Part shown: one piece after another, positions 1 to 11,790 of the stretch
Position numbering within the stretch: position 1 is the stretch's first letter
Layout: each line of letters begins with the position of its first letter
Source of the DNA: Melastoma dodecandrum
Taxonomy: Eukaryota; Streptophyta; Magnoliopsida; Myrtales; Melastomataceae
DNA: 64,000 bases
NCBI GenBank assembly: GCA_029817715.1
Contig: JARUPY010000538.1
Location: 8,308,001 to 8,372,000 of the forward strand
Direction of reading: 5' to 3'
Notes under the pieces: model-generated
What the model was told of the DNA's origin: nothing
The model's database searches: none
Seen by the model: the letters and a program-made list of their open reading frames with translations, nothing else
Translations under genes and position numbers: made by a program

Positions 1-56
1 CTTGTCTTGTAATCCTGATTCCTGTTTAATTGTTTGTTTGTTTATTTCTCGCATAG

Positions 57-2049
57 ATTTACATCTGATGTGAACATAAGAAGTATATCCATTGTGGGTG
101 GTGCGGATGGGACCAGTCCATCCAAGATGAGAGTGTGAGTTTTCAGTCCACTGAAATGGAAGTAATCCAGACTTTCTACAATGCATGATTCACTTTTGCT
201 TAAAGAGTATACCCGCAATCAACTCCGATGTTCAAAAACCCAAGTGATTGTTTTAAAGTGCATATGATATCAAATATGCTCTCGAACGTAAGAGACAGAC
301 AAATGGCTTTCATTCTTTAATATAGTCATGGTGTGAACTTAAGAATATGAAGTTAGTAGTATGATGAAGAGCTTTGTAGCTTTAGTGCTTTTTCGATAGT
401 TAATATTGTGTTCTTCCATTCCCCCTTTTCTGATTAAGTAAATCTTATTTTCTTAATGCTAATATCGTGTTTTGTCGCTTCTCCTTTTCAATGATTCTCC
501 ATATTTGAGGTTATCATCTGAAGCAACTTGTTGCTAAGTCACTGGCGACCTTGCTCAGGTTTATAAATCGAGATGGTATTGACTTTTCGGATGCTCAAAG
601 TATGCAGGCTGTCCAGGTGCTTTCCTGTTTTATTTAATTTTATTTTCTTGATTGTTCTTTGTTAGCTTACTTGATTAGCTCCCTTGGCTTATGGATTGAA
701 ATTTCATAGGAGTGGGATTTAGTTGAAAACACACAAGGCATTCTGGAGTATCAGACTAAGTAAGGAAAACATCTCTAGTGTTTTACTTTTACGTAGTGTT
801 TTTAGCTTCCGTTTTTAATTATCTTTAACTTTGTAATTTGACCTCATACTTCAGATATTCTAGATTTCAAAGCGTGGCAAGCATCACTTTGCATTTTCCT
901 GATAATTTTGGGGGTGGCACTACGCAGATTCATTACATTGGTTTTAAAGGTGAAGCTACTCAGGTAATATGATAGGCAGAAAGGTTTTACTGGTTTACTG
1001 GCTTTCAAATTTATTAATTTTCCATTGGCTAATTACAGTTGAAGAGGGATGCCGTTGTTAATATTGTTTATGAACTTATGCCAAATCCTTCTGACCATAA
1101 GTAAGTTTTGCATTCTATTCATAAAGCTCTTTGCTTTCAATTATTGTAGAAACTTTAGATGAATTATGTCTGTGATCCCCCATCAGCAGTGTTTTGCCTA
1201 ATGAGAGGAACTTTGTTCTCTTCTTTTATCTCTGACCAAAATATGTCGTATTTTTTAATATTATAATTTACATGAAATGAGATTTCTTATTTCCATGTTC
1301 TCACTTTAAATAAAAGCATCATTCCTAATTATGCAATAATGTTATACCTCTTCCCAATCCATTGGCCAAAACAGTATGCAACTTGAGTCCAGCCAAGTTG
1401 GCAGTGAATGTGAAATATTCTTCAAGTCCTTACAGCTGCTGCTTCCCCTAGATGTTAACGTCTTCAATAATTGCCCCCTGCCTGTTGTACTAAAAGATGG
1501 CAGCTAAATGCTTTTGTATCTTTCCCTGAATTTGCTTGGCTTTCGTCAACTTTAGCACATAACTGCTGCTACTTGTTTCATATGAGTAATTACCTGCTAC
1601 TATAGCATCACTCTCTTTATTAATGATATGCTTTGGTTCTGACCAACTCTGGGAAGGTGCATCCCTCTGATTTCCTATTGTTTCATTGAGTTACCGGACC
1701 CACCTAAAGGCTTCTGCGTTGTCTTGCTTCTTTAATATTTTAACCATCTGTGCATTCCTGGCTGTGGCAGTCAAACATTGCAGGCTCCTTAGGTTTTACG
1801 TTTTGGTTTTGAGTGTTGTAATTCTGAAAGAAAAAGTAAGGAGTCCGTTCACTGGCAGAGTGAATCACCTATGTTCTCTGGCGTATGACCATTTTTTTAG
1901 CACATCTATGGATTAGGACACTCACAAAATTTAGCCGGTAACGCATCAGTGTGCAGTTTGTAGTTTCTTTGTTGTCTGCTTATTGATCTGTTCTTTATGG
2001 ATGCAGGACTCGAGCAGAAACCGGTGGGGGCTTCTCCCATGTAGAGTGA
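57..2049 (+). CDS. PITHD1: PITH domain-containing protein (PITHD1 type), 3' exons only
   Basis: Six exons can be read in one frame: 57-134, 559-616, 710-759, 855-963, 1039-1100 and 2007-2049 (TGA at 2047-2049). Each is bounded by good GT/AG sites (for example gtaagg at 760, gtaagt at 1101). The joined protein of about 132 residues contains FTSDVNIRSISIVGGADG, FINREGIDFSDAQSMQ, LHFPDNFGGGTTQIHYIGF and VYELMPNPSDHKTRAE, which is the C-terminal two thirds of a PITH domain as in animal and plant PITHD1. PITH is the domain first described in the proteasome-interacting thioredoxin TXNL1; PITHD1 itself lacks thioredoxin. The start and the N-terminal exons lie left of the window. All splice phases agree and no stop interrupts, so the gene looks functional. 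The last intron (1101-2006) is long and holds nothing I recognise. Confidence 0.93.
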
Positions 2050-2450
2050 GAAAAGAAAGACTTGAGGATCTCTCCTTTTTGGGGGGCATGATCGGACTAG
2101 CAGAATATTTCGCGCTTCCATGCAGGCTTCTTTGTCCTAGGCGCAGGATTTCATGTAGCCTCCAGGAGATGCGTGTCTATCAATCATTTCCCATGATGTT
2201 CTAATTCAAAAACGATTTAAAGAAGTAAAGTATCTTATGACATTTGTCAAAATAATTTCAAGTGTGATTTATATATACAAGTAGTTAAGACAAATTTATG
2301 ACTCGTACACCCTTTGAATGGGCAGCCCAACCGTGTGGATCTATACTGCCTGCTCAACCCCTACTTGCCTGTCCTCCAAAGCTGGGTTCTGCACAATGTA
2401 AAGGGTGATCAGAGGAAGGTTACATTCGTGGAGGTTTGTATGGTTATACA
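2050..2450. other. 3' flank of the PITH gene; no clear gene
   Basis: The stretch after the PITH stop codon should hold its 3' UTR. At 2314-2434 the + strand has a short exon-like segment reading PYLPVLQSWVLHNVKG and ending at GTGGAG followed by gtttgt, a plausible donor site. I do not recognise the peptide and could not find a partner exon. Nothing else is visible. Confidence 0.3.
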
Positions 2451-3055
2451 GTTAGTTTTAAAAGTTTTTTATAAAATACGGTCGAAGTTTCCAAAATATC
2501 GAACTTACCTTCGCTAGAGCGGGTTTTGAAAACCCGTCTTTCAATTTAAAAAAAAGACGAGTTTTCAAAACTCGCCGGGCAAAACCCGCCTCCCCCTTAT
2601 TGATTATTTTTTTATTCTGGCCTCTCTCGGAGAGGGACAAAGGCATAAAATAAGAGAGGGGGAGGGGCGGATAGAGGGAGGGGCGGCCAAGGAGTGAGGG
2701 GGAGGAAGGGGCGTGCGGAGAGAGAGAGAGTGCGGAGAGAGGGAAGGAGGGGAGATGGAGAGAGAAAAAAAGGAGATAGGACGAGGGGGAGGGGCGTGCG
2801 GGAAGTGGAGAGACCAATTAAAAAAAAGTAAAAAAGAAAGTCAAGAACGAGGATGCTGGTTTTTCAAAACCCGCCTTTACCCTGATTATTTGGGTGGTGG
2901 GTTTTGAAAACGCATTTTCTTTATAAATTGAAAGATGAGTTTTCAAAGACCGCCATAATTTCAAAGGACGTGTTTTTAAAACTCGCCACAGTGACGGTAA
3001 ATTCGATATTTTGAAAACTTTGATCGTATTTTGTAAATTTTTTTAAACCAATCGT
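2451..3055. mobile_element. Small terminal-inverted-repeat element (MITE or fold-back type)
   Basis: About 55 bases at 2451-2510 recur as an inverted copy at 2996-3052: AAAATACGGTCGAAGTTTCC on the left matches the complement of GAAAACTTTGATCGTATTTT on the right with few changes. Inside each arm lie further palindromic blocks of the type GCGGGTTTTGAAAACCCG (2519-2536) and CGAGTTTTCAAAACTCG (2559-2575), so much of the element can fold. The middle (2640-2830) is a purine-rich GAGAGAGGGAGGGG tract. No transposase is present. I found no convincing target duplication, so the superfamily is open. Confidence 0.6.
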
Positions 3056-3728
3056 CGTACAAATCTCCACATTCGTGAACATTATCGCTTTCATTATCCT
3101 CATCACCATCTCCATCCTCGGGGCTATAAGTGGTTGATTGCTGGAGGAGGGATATTACAAGTTTAATCCCCACCACCAACACCATTTGGACAATAAGAAT
3201 GGTCCCATGGGTGATGGCTATTCAGTTTAGGTGGACGCAGGAGTTTGCCTGAGGGCTCGTAAATAAAAAACTAAATATTACCCTTATCAGCCCAATCTTA
3301 TCTTATCCTCGGCCAATCTTACCCTTATTCTTAATTTTATTTATTCTAATTCTTATTTTGGAAAATATCATATCATCATTCCCCTCCTGGAAAATCGTGC
3401 TTGTCCTCAAGCACTACCGCACAGTCACACCAATGAATCATTCTCCAGCCACTTCGAATTTAGCCTCCTTCTCCATCTTTAAGAAAACAAAATTTGTTTA
3501 CATCGATATTGCGTGGCGAAAGGCTCATCACACTTATAACATACCCTTTGCTCGCCTTTATGCTAACTTAGCACGAGAGAGTCGATTTACAAATGGTGGT
3601 GTTGCTGTCTGCTCAATGGGTAAAAGGCTATGACTTGAAAGAGTACCACTTTGTGCAACAATTTTCCGCTCGACTAGTCTTGCCCAGTTCATCATAGTTG
3701 ATAAATCTGATGGACGGTGGAGCTCCAC

Positions 3729-4260
3729 TTATACCTGGATAGCTTCTTGAAGGCCGCTCATATAAATCTCAACCTCTTGCTCAGATCTGAGTTTGCTCGT
3801 ACGAACCAGAAGTTGCCTATCATAATTCGCTATAAGTCCTTGCTTTAATTTCACCAATTCTCCCAATTTGCGTGTCCCCAATGTTGGTCCAAATCGGACA
3901 TTACATAAGTGTTTAAACTGCTCCGACAATAAGTTTGGGTGATCTAGGCCAATACGTAGGAACTGTAATTTGGTGTCCCCCACCAAATGAAATGTAGCTA
4001 ACTGTACCTTTTCCTCTTCTGGAGACTATTGGTACTTAAAGAAGTACTCACAACTACTAAGCCACCCATTCCCATTATAGCTTGGGAAATCCATTTTTTG
4101 AAAAACTTGGAATCGATCCCCTACGATCGCCACCCTCTATCGATATCTTCTCGTCCCTCAAGTTTTGCGTTCGGTTGGACCGGTTGTTATCCCCTTCATC
4201 CACCTTCATCTTCTTCTAGCAAGATTTTAATCCTTCCAAATTTGCCTTTAAAGCCCACTG
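3729..4260 (-). pseudogene. Ty3 gag fragment
   Basis: The minus-strand reading at 3729-3986 has the plant Ty3 gag pattern: MVGDTKLQFLR, then LSEQFKHLCNVRFGP, then LGELVKLKQG and LRSEQEVEIYMSGLQE. Upstream (about 3990-4260) the same frame family reads NGFPKL and RRGK-type remnants with stops and frameshifts, matching the FPKLxFPxYxG region of gag. There is no zinc knuckle, protease or polymerase downstream before the polypurine tract. It is the only coding relic of the deleted element around it. Confidence 0.72.
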
Positions 4261-4329
4261 ATCCTCCTCATACCAATTGAAAAATTTTTCAAACATTTCT
4301 TGAAGGTTGGATGAATCACCTGTGACCTA

Positions 4330-4340
4330 CTCTATAACCA
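4330..4340 (-). promoter_or_regulatory. Primer-binding site of the deleted Ty3 element
   Basis: The minus strand reads TGGTTATAGAG directly after the LTR end ATATCAACT. This is a degraded form of TGGTATCAGAG, the complement of initiator tRNA-Met used by most plant Ty3 elements. Confidence 0.55.
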
Positions 4341-4923
4341 AGTTGATATGGTCTCGGACGAAGGATCGAGTACACGTGCGATTGACGACGAAATCGGTCG
4401 AAAGCTTGTTCTTCTTACGACCTATGATTGCGATTATGATAAGGCCTCATTGTTTTTCCTTCGATATCACTTCTCTAAGGGAAAAATAAACTGTTGGTTT
4501 TCCTTGTATGCTTCTTCCCATAGATGGGTAGGTATTAAATAACATACAAGAAATCTCCAATTGCCAAATAGCTAAAAATAAATAAAAATAGGAAACTAAA
4601 TATTACTCTCATATGCCAATCTTATCTTATCCTCAATACATTTATACAAAACTTCTACCCCGAGCACGCGCAATAGACTGAGCTGACTTCCTAACCGGCT
4701 AGACGACTTACTCTTCTACAAAAACGGCAGAGTATGTCGGGCAAAGAAAGCACATATGGGTATAGAATATAATCACTCTCTTAATAAGTATATTCCTTTC
4801 AGTAGCCCCTGGTGACGTTGCTTTCTTTCTACTCTAGTGCGCTGAGAAGAGCAGCTGAGTCAAATCTTACTCTTATTCTTAATTTCAATTATCCTAATTC
4901 TTATTTTAGAAACTACCGTATCA

Positions 4924-5559
4924 TTGTCTGTATTCGCATCTACCACTGAATTGCAATCATTTTTACAAGCATGTTCCCTTATGGTTCTTAATCATTTATC
5001 CATTCGTGGTGATGTTCCACTATTGCTTGTGAACTCGTGATTGCACATATCATTCGGCTTTGCATGCTTAAGTTGCCTCTTTTTTCGCTATACCTCTAAA
5101 TTAAACATATTGATTAAGCATTATTTTATACATAAGAGCATTTTCTTCTCTTATATTACACATATCAGTAGTCAGGTACTTCTTCACCCCTCATTCACTT
5201 TATACCTTTTACAATACTAAGTATATTTAACATTTACCAATCGGAGAAACATTGCAGATGCAATATCTGATTTCGTGATCATGCACTTGAGGATGGTGCG
5301 ACCATCTCTACGAGCTACTTCTTCGAGAGGTTGATAATTGAATCTGCAATGACTCTGGCACTAGATTTCATGTAGTCACCTGAAACATGAAGTGATCTTG
5401 GTATTAACACTCAATGTCTTGAGAAATATCAGTTCTAGGTATGTTTATATCTCAAGGATTTCTAGAGCTAATAATGAGGCTCATCGAAACACTAGCAACC
5501 TACAACTCCACATGCTTATCAAGTCATTAGTGAGTGTTTTATATAAGCTAGCATCCCGG
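4924..5559. other. AT-rich sequence, no gene seen
   Basis: No coding region, splice structure or clear repeat was recognised here. The right part (from about 5250) may belong to the U5/R side of the adjacent LTR, whose 3' limit I could not fix. Confidence 0.3.
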
Positions 5560-5837
5560 AAACCCTGCTAAATTGATGGAATAGTGAAGTGGAAGTAAGA
5601 GAAATTAGAAAAAATGGGAGAAAACAAATAAGACCGAAGGGAACAATAAAAATTTTTAGGATATGCAAAAACCTCAAAAATGTCTTGAGACAAGAAACTA
5701 AGGTTAAAAAAAGGCATTAGTTTCAACTGTAGGTGAAAGCCCCTTATTTATACTTGTGTAATATCTTATTATTGAGAAATTACTAAAATGCCCTTAAGAT
5801 AATAAAATAAAATCTAAAAACTAATTATGCTCCTGCA
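5560..5837 (-). repeat. 3' LTR (U3 part) of Ty3 element A
   Basis: The LTR starts on the minus strand at 5837 with TGCAGGAGCATAATTAG, directly after the purine tract GGGGAGATTAA (5838-5848). A TATA box, TATAAATAAGGGGC, lies at about 5740-5755 and fits the U3 promoter. The left limit is not certain. Confidence 0.6.
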
Positions 5838-6977
5838 TTAATCTCCCCGGGTTGGAAAAGTTCGATTCTGGCGCGAAAACCTCAACGATCTCAACACAAA
5901 TATCAGGATCAATCTTCTTCAACTATTCCTCAGCTATCCAAGTACTTTCTATCGTTGGCTTTCCCAACTATTTCACAAAAAACCTAAGATATTGGCTTCC
6001 TCGTCTTGACTTGGCTTCCTTCACATCTAGAACATCTTCAATAACATCTTTTGTGATCTTCACAATCTCTTTGATTTAGTTATGGACTACATAACCTTCA
6101 TCAGCTCCCACAAATTCATACAAATCTGAAACATTAAAGACCGAACTGATCTGTAGCTCATGAGGTAGTTCTATCACATAAGCATTAGAGCCTATCTTCT
6201 TCAACACCTTACAAGGTTCGAACTTTCTTGATTTTAGTTGGTAATAAGTGCCCTTTAGAAACCTCTCCTTTCAAGTACACCATGACCAAATCTCCTATTC
6301 TGAAATCTTTCCCTCAACGATGCTCAATAGCTGCGACAACATATGGATCATTGTTTGCCTTCAATGCACTTCGAATATCTTCGTGAATTTGTCGCACGTG
6401 CTCGACAAAAGCCTCACCATCATCACTTACTCGGGCCTCCTCTCGGAGTGGAATTAGGTCAACAAGATGTTAAGGACGCAATCCATTTGTAGCTTCAAAA
6501 GGAGTCTTCTTTATGCTTCTATTTACTGAGTTGTTGTAAGTAAACTCAGCTCGGGGAATCACAAAATAACAATTCTTCACGTTATTCCCCACAAGGCATC
6601 TTAACAAATTACCCAAGCTCTGTTTCACAACCTTGGTTTGTCCATCTATTTGAGGATGACAAGTGTTGGAATATTTCAACTCCATGCCGATCTTTCTCCA
6701 CAACGTCCTCCAAAAGTGACTCATAAATTTGACATCTCGATAAGAAACAATGGACATGGGCACGCCATGTAATCTAACGACTTCTCTGAAAAATAAGTCG
6801 GCGATGAGAGTTGCATCATAGATCTCTGAGCAAGGTATAAAGTGTATCATAATTGAAAAACGGTCAACCAACACAAAGATCGAGTCATATCCCTTCGTCG
6901 TCTTTGGAATTCCTAAAATAAAATCCATACTTAAGTGAAACCACGGAGCATCAGTAATGGGCACCGATGTATTCACT
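5838..6977 (-). pseudogene. Ty3 A integrase core and chromodomain
   Basis: The minus-strand frame at 6470-6976 reads the integrase core: ITDAPWFHLSMDFILG (first Asp), YRDVKFMSHFWRTLW (second Asp) and HPQIDGQTKVVKQSLGNLL. Downstream (5850-6060) the frame reads DVLDVKEAKSRRGSQYLRFF, a W-to-stop change, then GKPTIESTWIAEE and VFAPESNFSNPGR. This is a C-terminal chromodomain followed by the usual tail. The third catalytic position has Lys where DGQTE normally has Glu, and several stops interrupt, so the enzyme is dead. The upstream part of the integrase continues at 9809 beyond the hAT insertion. Confidence 0.85.
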
Positions 6978-9808
6978 TCGGGGTTCTAATGAGCCGGGTC
7001 GGGTTCGGGCACCCCTATCCGAGCTCGAGCCCGAGTCCAAAGTTTTAAGCCAATCACCTCCACAAATAAGCATTTGTACCGTTGCTGGAAGTAACAATGA
7101 TCGATATACATCAATAACTCTTCCACCGGCACCAAAAGTAGCTTATGAAGTTACACTAGAAATGGGAATTGAAAGAACATCTCACAGCATCTTCGACAAG
7201 ATGCGATACTTTGGTGTATTAAATTCTCACCACTCCAATGCATCAAATGTAGCATCTCCAATAATATCACTCATATGGCAATCCTCATCGAGATACATAT
7301 CCAACTTGGACTTCCGAGAATGAGTGATACCTAAAAAGATTTTTCTTTTTAAACTCTTCAAACTTTCAGCCATCGTGCAATGCTTGTCAGTCGTACTTTG
7401 ACTTTCCAAAATGTATGCCTCGTACATATTGTGTAAAGTACAACGAACCTCTTCAATATTGTAGTTCGCATCCTCTCCGGAGTCGAGTTTTGGAAAACAA
7501 AATTCGATCACCATGAACTTGTATCCCGAGTCTAATATAGCCGCTATAGCCATCAACAAGTTACATTCACCCCAATATTTGTTGAATTCTCTTTCATACT
7601 TCTCACATCTTAAATAGAAAATGATGCTCATCATTAATCTCGACAACCTTTTTATTCGATATCATTTTCACCCTAAAAACTTCATGAAAGAGCAAGTTTG
7701 AAGTAGGATACTCACTACCTGAAATGGTATTAGTGACGGAGTCAAAAACTTCCAACACGTCATAAACTTGCATGACCTTTGTCCAATCATCGGCACTTGG
7801 GCAAAACTTATAGTTTGGTGCTCGCTCCATATAGTGAGGAAAACCATCCTTAAACCTCATTGCTCTTGTCCAACATATCAAACGTTGAATTCCATCTTGT
7901 TTTGCAATTGGTGGTGAGTTTTATGAAGGGTATCTGCAATTGTTATGAGATATCGACAAACATTCTAAGTCGTGCCTCACTTTGGTTGAAAAATACCACA
8001 CTATCATAACTTTTTCAATAATCTTCTCTATTCAACAAGGCCATCTTGAGCCATAATGTTCAAGACGTGTGCACAACACCGCACATGTAATAATTTACCA
8101 TTGCAAAGCAACTGCTCATTCCTTGAAAAAGAGTTTCTCAAATGCCTTAATGTTGCATTATCCTTTGAAGCATTATCAACAATTATAGAAATTACCTATA
8201 ATAAATAAAATACTCGATGTCAAAATATTTAAAATAAAAAGAATTGAATAGAAAGTAAAAATGGAATACTAAGAATGCTCTCATGCCTTACTCTCGATTC
8301 CCCATCCCTTTAAACATTTGCAAATTGCATCTGATATGTCGCTTCCACGAGTTGGAGGAGCCAGATGAACGAAATTCAAAACTATTGTTTGTAATTTCCA
8401 CTGTTGATCAATAAAATGGCCAGTGACTGTCATATACTCAATATGCTGACATGATGACTTCAACATATAAGTAGTAATACTAATCGCAATTATTTCTTTA
8501 AACATGTTAAAAATACGTTGTTTCTCCAACTCATACACTTGAAGTAATCATTCTTGATGGTGTGATGTGATAATCTTTGCCACTGAGGCATCCCGAATAT
8601 TTGCATAAGGTTAAAGCCTTCTTCTTCGACAATCGAAAGTAAATGCCCATGCATCATTATCCAATAAGTTACAGCCTCCCTCATTTTATCTATGTCAAGA
8701 ATGCCATCCTTAAAAGCTGATGACACTACCTTCGCAGGAGCATCATCACGCTTGAAAGGTAACTTTTGTTGCCTTTACTGAGAGACTTTGTAAGTACAAC
8801 GGTCTAAATGTCTCTTTAGGTGACTCGTACTTGAGTTTTTATATGAGAATCGCGTCTTGCAATATTTGCATTCTGCTTTCTTGACTCCGTTGTTCTCGGT
8901 TGCAATAGTCATCCCATCCCAGACAGAAGAATTAAAACAAACATTATAATCACAATCAAACAAAAAAAGTCATCACTGACCCAAGTAAAGAACATCTAGA
9001 TTGGACAGAGATGAATAGACTAAACGATTTGCATTATGAACGCGGGAGGAAGTTGTAAGTCTTTGATAGTTCTTTTTGCAAAAAGCACTACTACCGAATC
9101 AAGATCACACTGACAAAGAACCATAAATTTGACAACGGTTTAAATCACATCAATTTTTTTCCATCACAATGTGAATACTTCATTACAATCCCATGGCATC
9201 TAGTTGCATAATTTTTTCCCAAGATCATAATGTATTCCCATAAGCAATTACAAAGAGCAAAAATGCAAGTACGATTCCATCAACAAGTAAAACCTCATAT
9301 CACAACCACCATGTCGAGTAGCTTTCTGAAAGAATAAAGGATATTTTTAAAATAGCTTCCGTGAAGTCAAATTTCAACAATTCACAACACTATGAAACAT
9401 GGATAGGAGTATTTCAAAGGGCAGTGTAGAACAAACCAAGAACAGTTTCGAATTTCAACACTTATTTAGCATGACGACAGTATTCAATCAAAAGCAATCT
9501 AAGTTGAGCCCTGACACTCCAACAACAATGAAAGAAACGAACCTAGCTTTGGTGACGTGAAGGAGGAGGTCGAGGGGAATGCATTTCGAGAGGGATGAGA
9601 ATTGGGAAGCGGGACCGACGTATAATTGTTTTTTAGGTTTTATTCATTTATTTAATTTTAAAAATTAAGCTGGGCCCGGTGACTTGTCATATTCGTTGTC
9701 TAGCCCAAGCCTGGCTTGACAGTAACAAATAAGTCCGAGTCCGAGCTCAGGCCAGCCGACAAGTTGGGTCGGGTAGTCTGCGAGCCGGCCCGACTCATAA
9801 CACACCTA
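6978..9808 (-). mobile_element. hAT-1 DNA transposon nested in Ty3 A integrase
   Basis: The ends are imperfect inverted repeats (left GGTTCTAATGAGCCGGGTCGG, right, on the minus strand, TAGGTGTGTTATGAGTCGGG) with GC-rich subterminal copies of CGAGCCCGAGTCC. The flanking octamers TATTCACT (6970-6977) and TATACAGT (9809-9816) agree at six of eight positions, as expected for an old hAT target duplication. Removing the element and one octamer joins the integrase frame as GLYTSVPITDAPW, which supports these limits. A broken transposase fills the interior. Confidence 0.85.
7040..8963 (-). pseudogene. hAT transposase (BED zinc finger, RNase H-like, dimerization)
   Basis: In minus-strand order: a BED-type zinc finger (8775-8963, CKYCKTRFSYKNSSTSHLKRH with a following Cys), the helical region at 8490-8726 (LLSIVEEEGFNLM), the RNase H-like start at 8281-8538 (YMTVTGHFIDQQWKLQ), and the region at 7227-7881 ending SKLDMYLDEDCH. 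The C-terminal dimerization part at 7040-7225 reads IPISSVTS, a stop at the Glu codon position, then ATFGAGGRVIDVYRS and VQMLICGGDWLK. Stops and frameshifts separate all parts. The catalytic Glu of the SES-type motif is itself replaced by a stop codon. Confidence 0.88.
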
Positions 9809-10831
9809 TATACAGTCCTGTATTTTGCGAAGTCCCCTTGCCAAGTTCACAAGTCGCACATCTTTGAATAATACTGCCCAGATCACAATACCTTTGGCCA
9901 GAAGTATCGTTCAGCCATCATTGCCATGGTCTTATCCCTGGCAAAGTGTCCTCCAAGCCCACTACCATGTAGCTCCCGATGATTTGTTCGCGCAAAGAAC
10001 AACTCTTTGTGTAGACCTCCCTCTAACTTTGTGAACAGAGGATTGAAATAGTCATCAGTCCGATAGTGGTGCTTGAGCTTTTCAAAACCAACAGTCTGAG
10101 CACTCATGACTGTTGTAATGAAGGTCTACAACTCAAGGTATCATCTACCGTATTCAACTGCCCCGATTTATACTTCATAGAGAAATTGAACTCGTTTAAG
10201 AATGAACTCCACTTGGTATATTTCTTGCTCAGTTTCTTGTGAGAGTTCATATAATGCAATGCTTGATGGTCGGAGTATACGACAAACTCACGATAAGCCA
10301 AATACTGTTGCTAGTGCTGAATAGAACGCCCCCACCTAATAAAATTCTAAATCATACGTTGAATAGCGTTGTTTTGCATATGATAGTTTCCCACTAAAGA
10401 ACTCATTTGTCTTCCCATCTTGAGAAGAACAGCCCCTGTGCCTTTTTAGATGCGTCACACTCTAAAAAGAAGAATTTAAAAAAGTCAGGCAAGGCGAGGA
10501 CTAGAGAGCTTCACATGGTCAAAAGCTTTAGCTGAAGATGTCCACTTAAGTTTTTCCTTCTTCAAACATTTTGTTAATGAGTTCATGAGAGAACTGAAGT
10601 TCTTGATAAACCTCTTGTAGAAAATGATAGCCCATGAAAACTCAGCACTTCTTTAATAGAAGTAGTTGCTTGCCACTCTATTATTGCGTGTAACTTTTTA
10701 GATTATGAGCCAAACCTTTATCAGAAATAATGAACCTGAGAAAGAGGACGTCTCGGCCAAAAATTTAGGTTGATATAGAGCTTCTCTTGAGAAATAACAT
10801 CCATCACGTGTTGTAAGTGACTTACATAGTC
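9809..10831 (-). pseudogene. Ty3 A RNase H and integrase zinc-binding domain
   Basis: At 10104-10301 the minus strand reads FVVYSDHQALHYMNSHKKLS and KYTKWSSFLNEFNFS, the C-terminal half of Ty3 RNase H. At 9830-10107 follow LGGHFARDKTMAMMAERYFWP and RCATCELGKG, the HHCC zinc-binding domain of integrase. The interval 10310-10830 should hold the N-terminal RNase H and connection but is shifted and stopped repeatedly. The integrase core resumes at 6977 beyond hAT-1. Confidence 0.8.
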
Positions 10832-11506
10832 TTATTTTGTCTTGCTGTAAATCAGGATGTCATCAAAGTAAACGACGACAAAAGTCTTCAAAAGTGGTTT
10901 GAGTACATCTGTCATGATACGCATAAATGTGCTAGGTGCACAAGACAACCCGAAAGGCATCACCATCCACCCATACAGTCCATCTGATGTCTTGAATGAT
11001 GTTTTCCATTCATCACCAGCCCTTAACCTGATTTGATGATAGTCGCTTCTCAAATCGATTTTGAAAAACACCTTTGAGCCGACTAATTGATGAAGCATAT
11101 GATCCAGATATGGAATTGGACGACGATACTTGACTGTTATCTTGTTTATGGAACGACTATACATGCACATCCTCTAAGAACTATCTTTTTTTGGCGTAAG
11201 TAAAGCTGGACAAGCACATGGACTTTTACTCTCGTGCACCAGCCCCTTCGATAGCAGTTCTTCCACCCGTTTTTGCATTTCGGCTCGCTGTTTTGCGGGC
11301 ATGCGATAAACTGCCAATCTCGATAAAGGTACACCGGGAACCGGATCAATGGTATGTTGGATACTTCTTAAAGGCGGCAACCCGTGCGGTAACTCTTGAC
11401 TCACCATATGAGAGTATTCCATCAATATTTCTTGAATTGAGGGTGGAAATTGTGGTACATCGACAACCTGCTTGTGTTCCATCACTCCTCCAAGTAAGGC
11501 ATACAT
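10832..11506 (-). pseudogene. Ty3 A reverse transcriptase
   Basis: Two minus-strand readings form the RT. The first (11174-11506) has PPLRSIQHTIDPVPGVPLSR and GLVHESKSPCACPALLTPKK. The second (10832-11170) has [54 protein letters not shown] and [14 protein letters not shown]. The YFDD catalytic box is intact. One frameshift and a lost codon block near 11170 separate the halves, so the copy cannot make a whole enzyme. Confidence 0.86.
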
Positions 11507-11790
11507 AACTCCAGTGTTCCGTCTCTCAGCTTCAAATTTATCGACTCAAAGAAATCCACTAACCTTGCTTGAAGTTGGAGCTAACTCACTAGCTTCTACT
11601 TGAGAGGACGCAAAATGCACTTCTTACCCTCCTTATGAAAAGAATATCTATTCGACTACGTACAGTGATCCATATCGTGATCACACAGCCAAGGTCGACC
11701 AAATACGGAACATCCATGGGTACGACATCGTAGAGAGCTCCATCATTCATGTCAGGACCCAAAGAAAACTGAACCAAGCCATCCCAGGCC
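11507..11790 (-). pseudogene. Ty3 A protease C-terminal remnant
   Basis: The minus strand reads FSLGPDMNDGALYDVVPMDV and PYLV, then shifts frame through RSRIDI-type remnants. This is the segment after the protease active site (CDVVPMDxxxLLLGRPW) of plant Ty3 polyproteins. The Asp-Ser-Gly active site is absent because the copy ends at the junction with element B. Confidence 0.65.

Larger units (their letters stand above)
3255..4923 (-). mobile_element. Internally deleted Ty3/gypsy element with degenerate LTRs
   Basis: Read on the minus strand, the right end is an LTR (4341-4923) that begins TGATACGGTAGTTTC and is followed by a primer-binding site at 4330-4340. The left end (3255-3375) repeats the start of that LTR, TGATATGATATTTTCC, preceded by a polypurine tract (AGGAGGGGAA at about 3379-3388). 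Only about 950 bases of internal sequence remain, encoding a gag fragment followed directly by the 3' end, so pol has been deleted. The left LTR is truncated, and the right LTR carries about 230 bases (4632-4862) absent from the left one. Confidence 0.72.
5560..11790 (-). mobile_element. Ty3/gypsy chromovirus 'A', 3' half (protease to 3' LTR)
   Basis: On the minus strand the order is protease remnant, RT, RNase H, integrase, chromodomain, polypurine tract, 3' LTR, which is the Ty3 chromovirus order. Gag and the 5' LTR of this copy are missing: near 11790 it abuts the integrase of a second Ty3 element (B) in the same orientation. A hAT transposon (6978-9808) interrupts the integrase. Many stops and frameshifts mark it as old. 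Confidence 0.8.
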
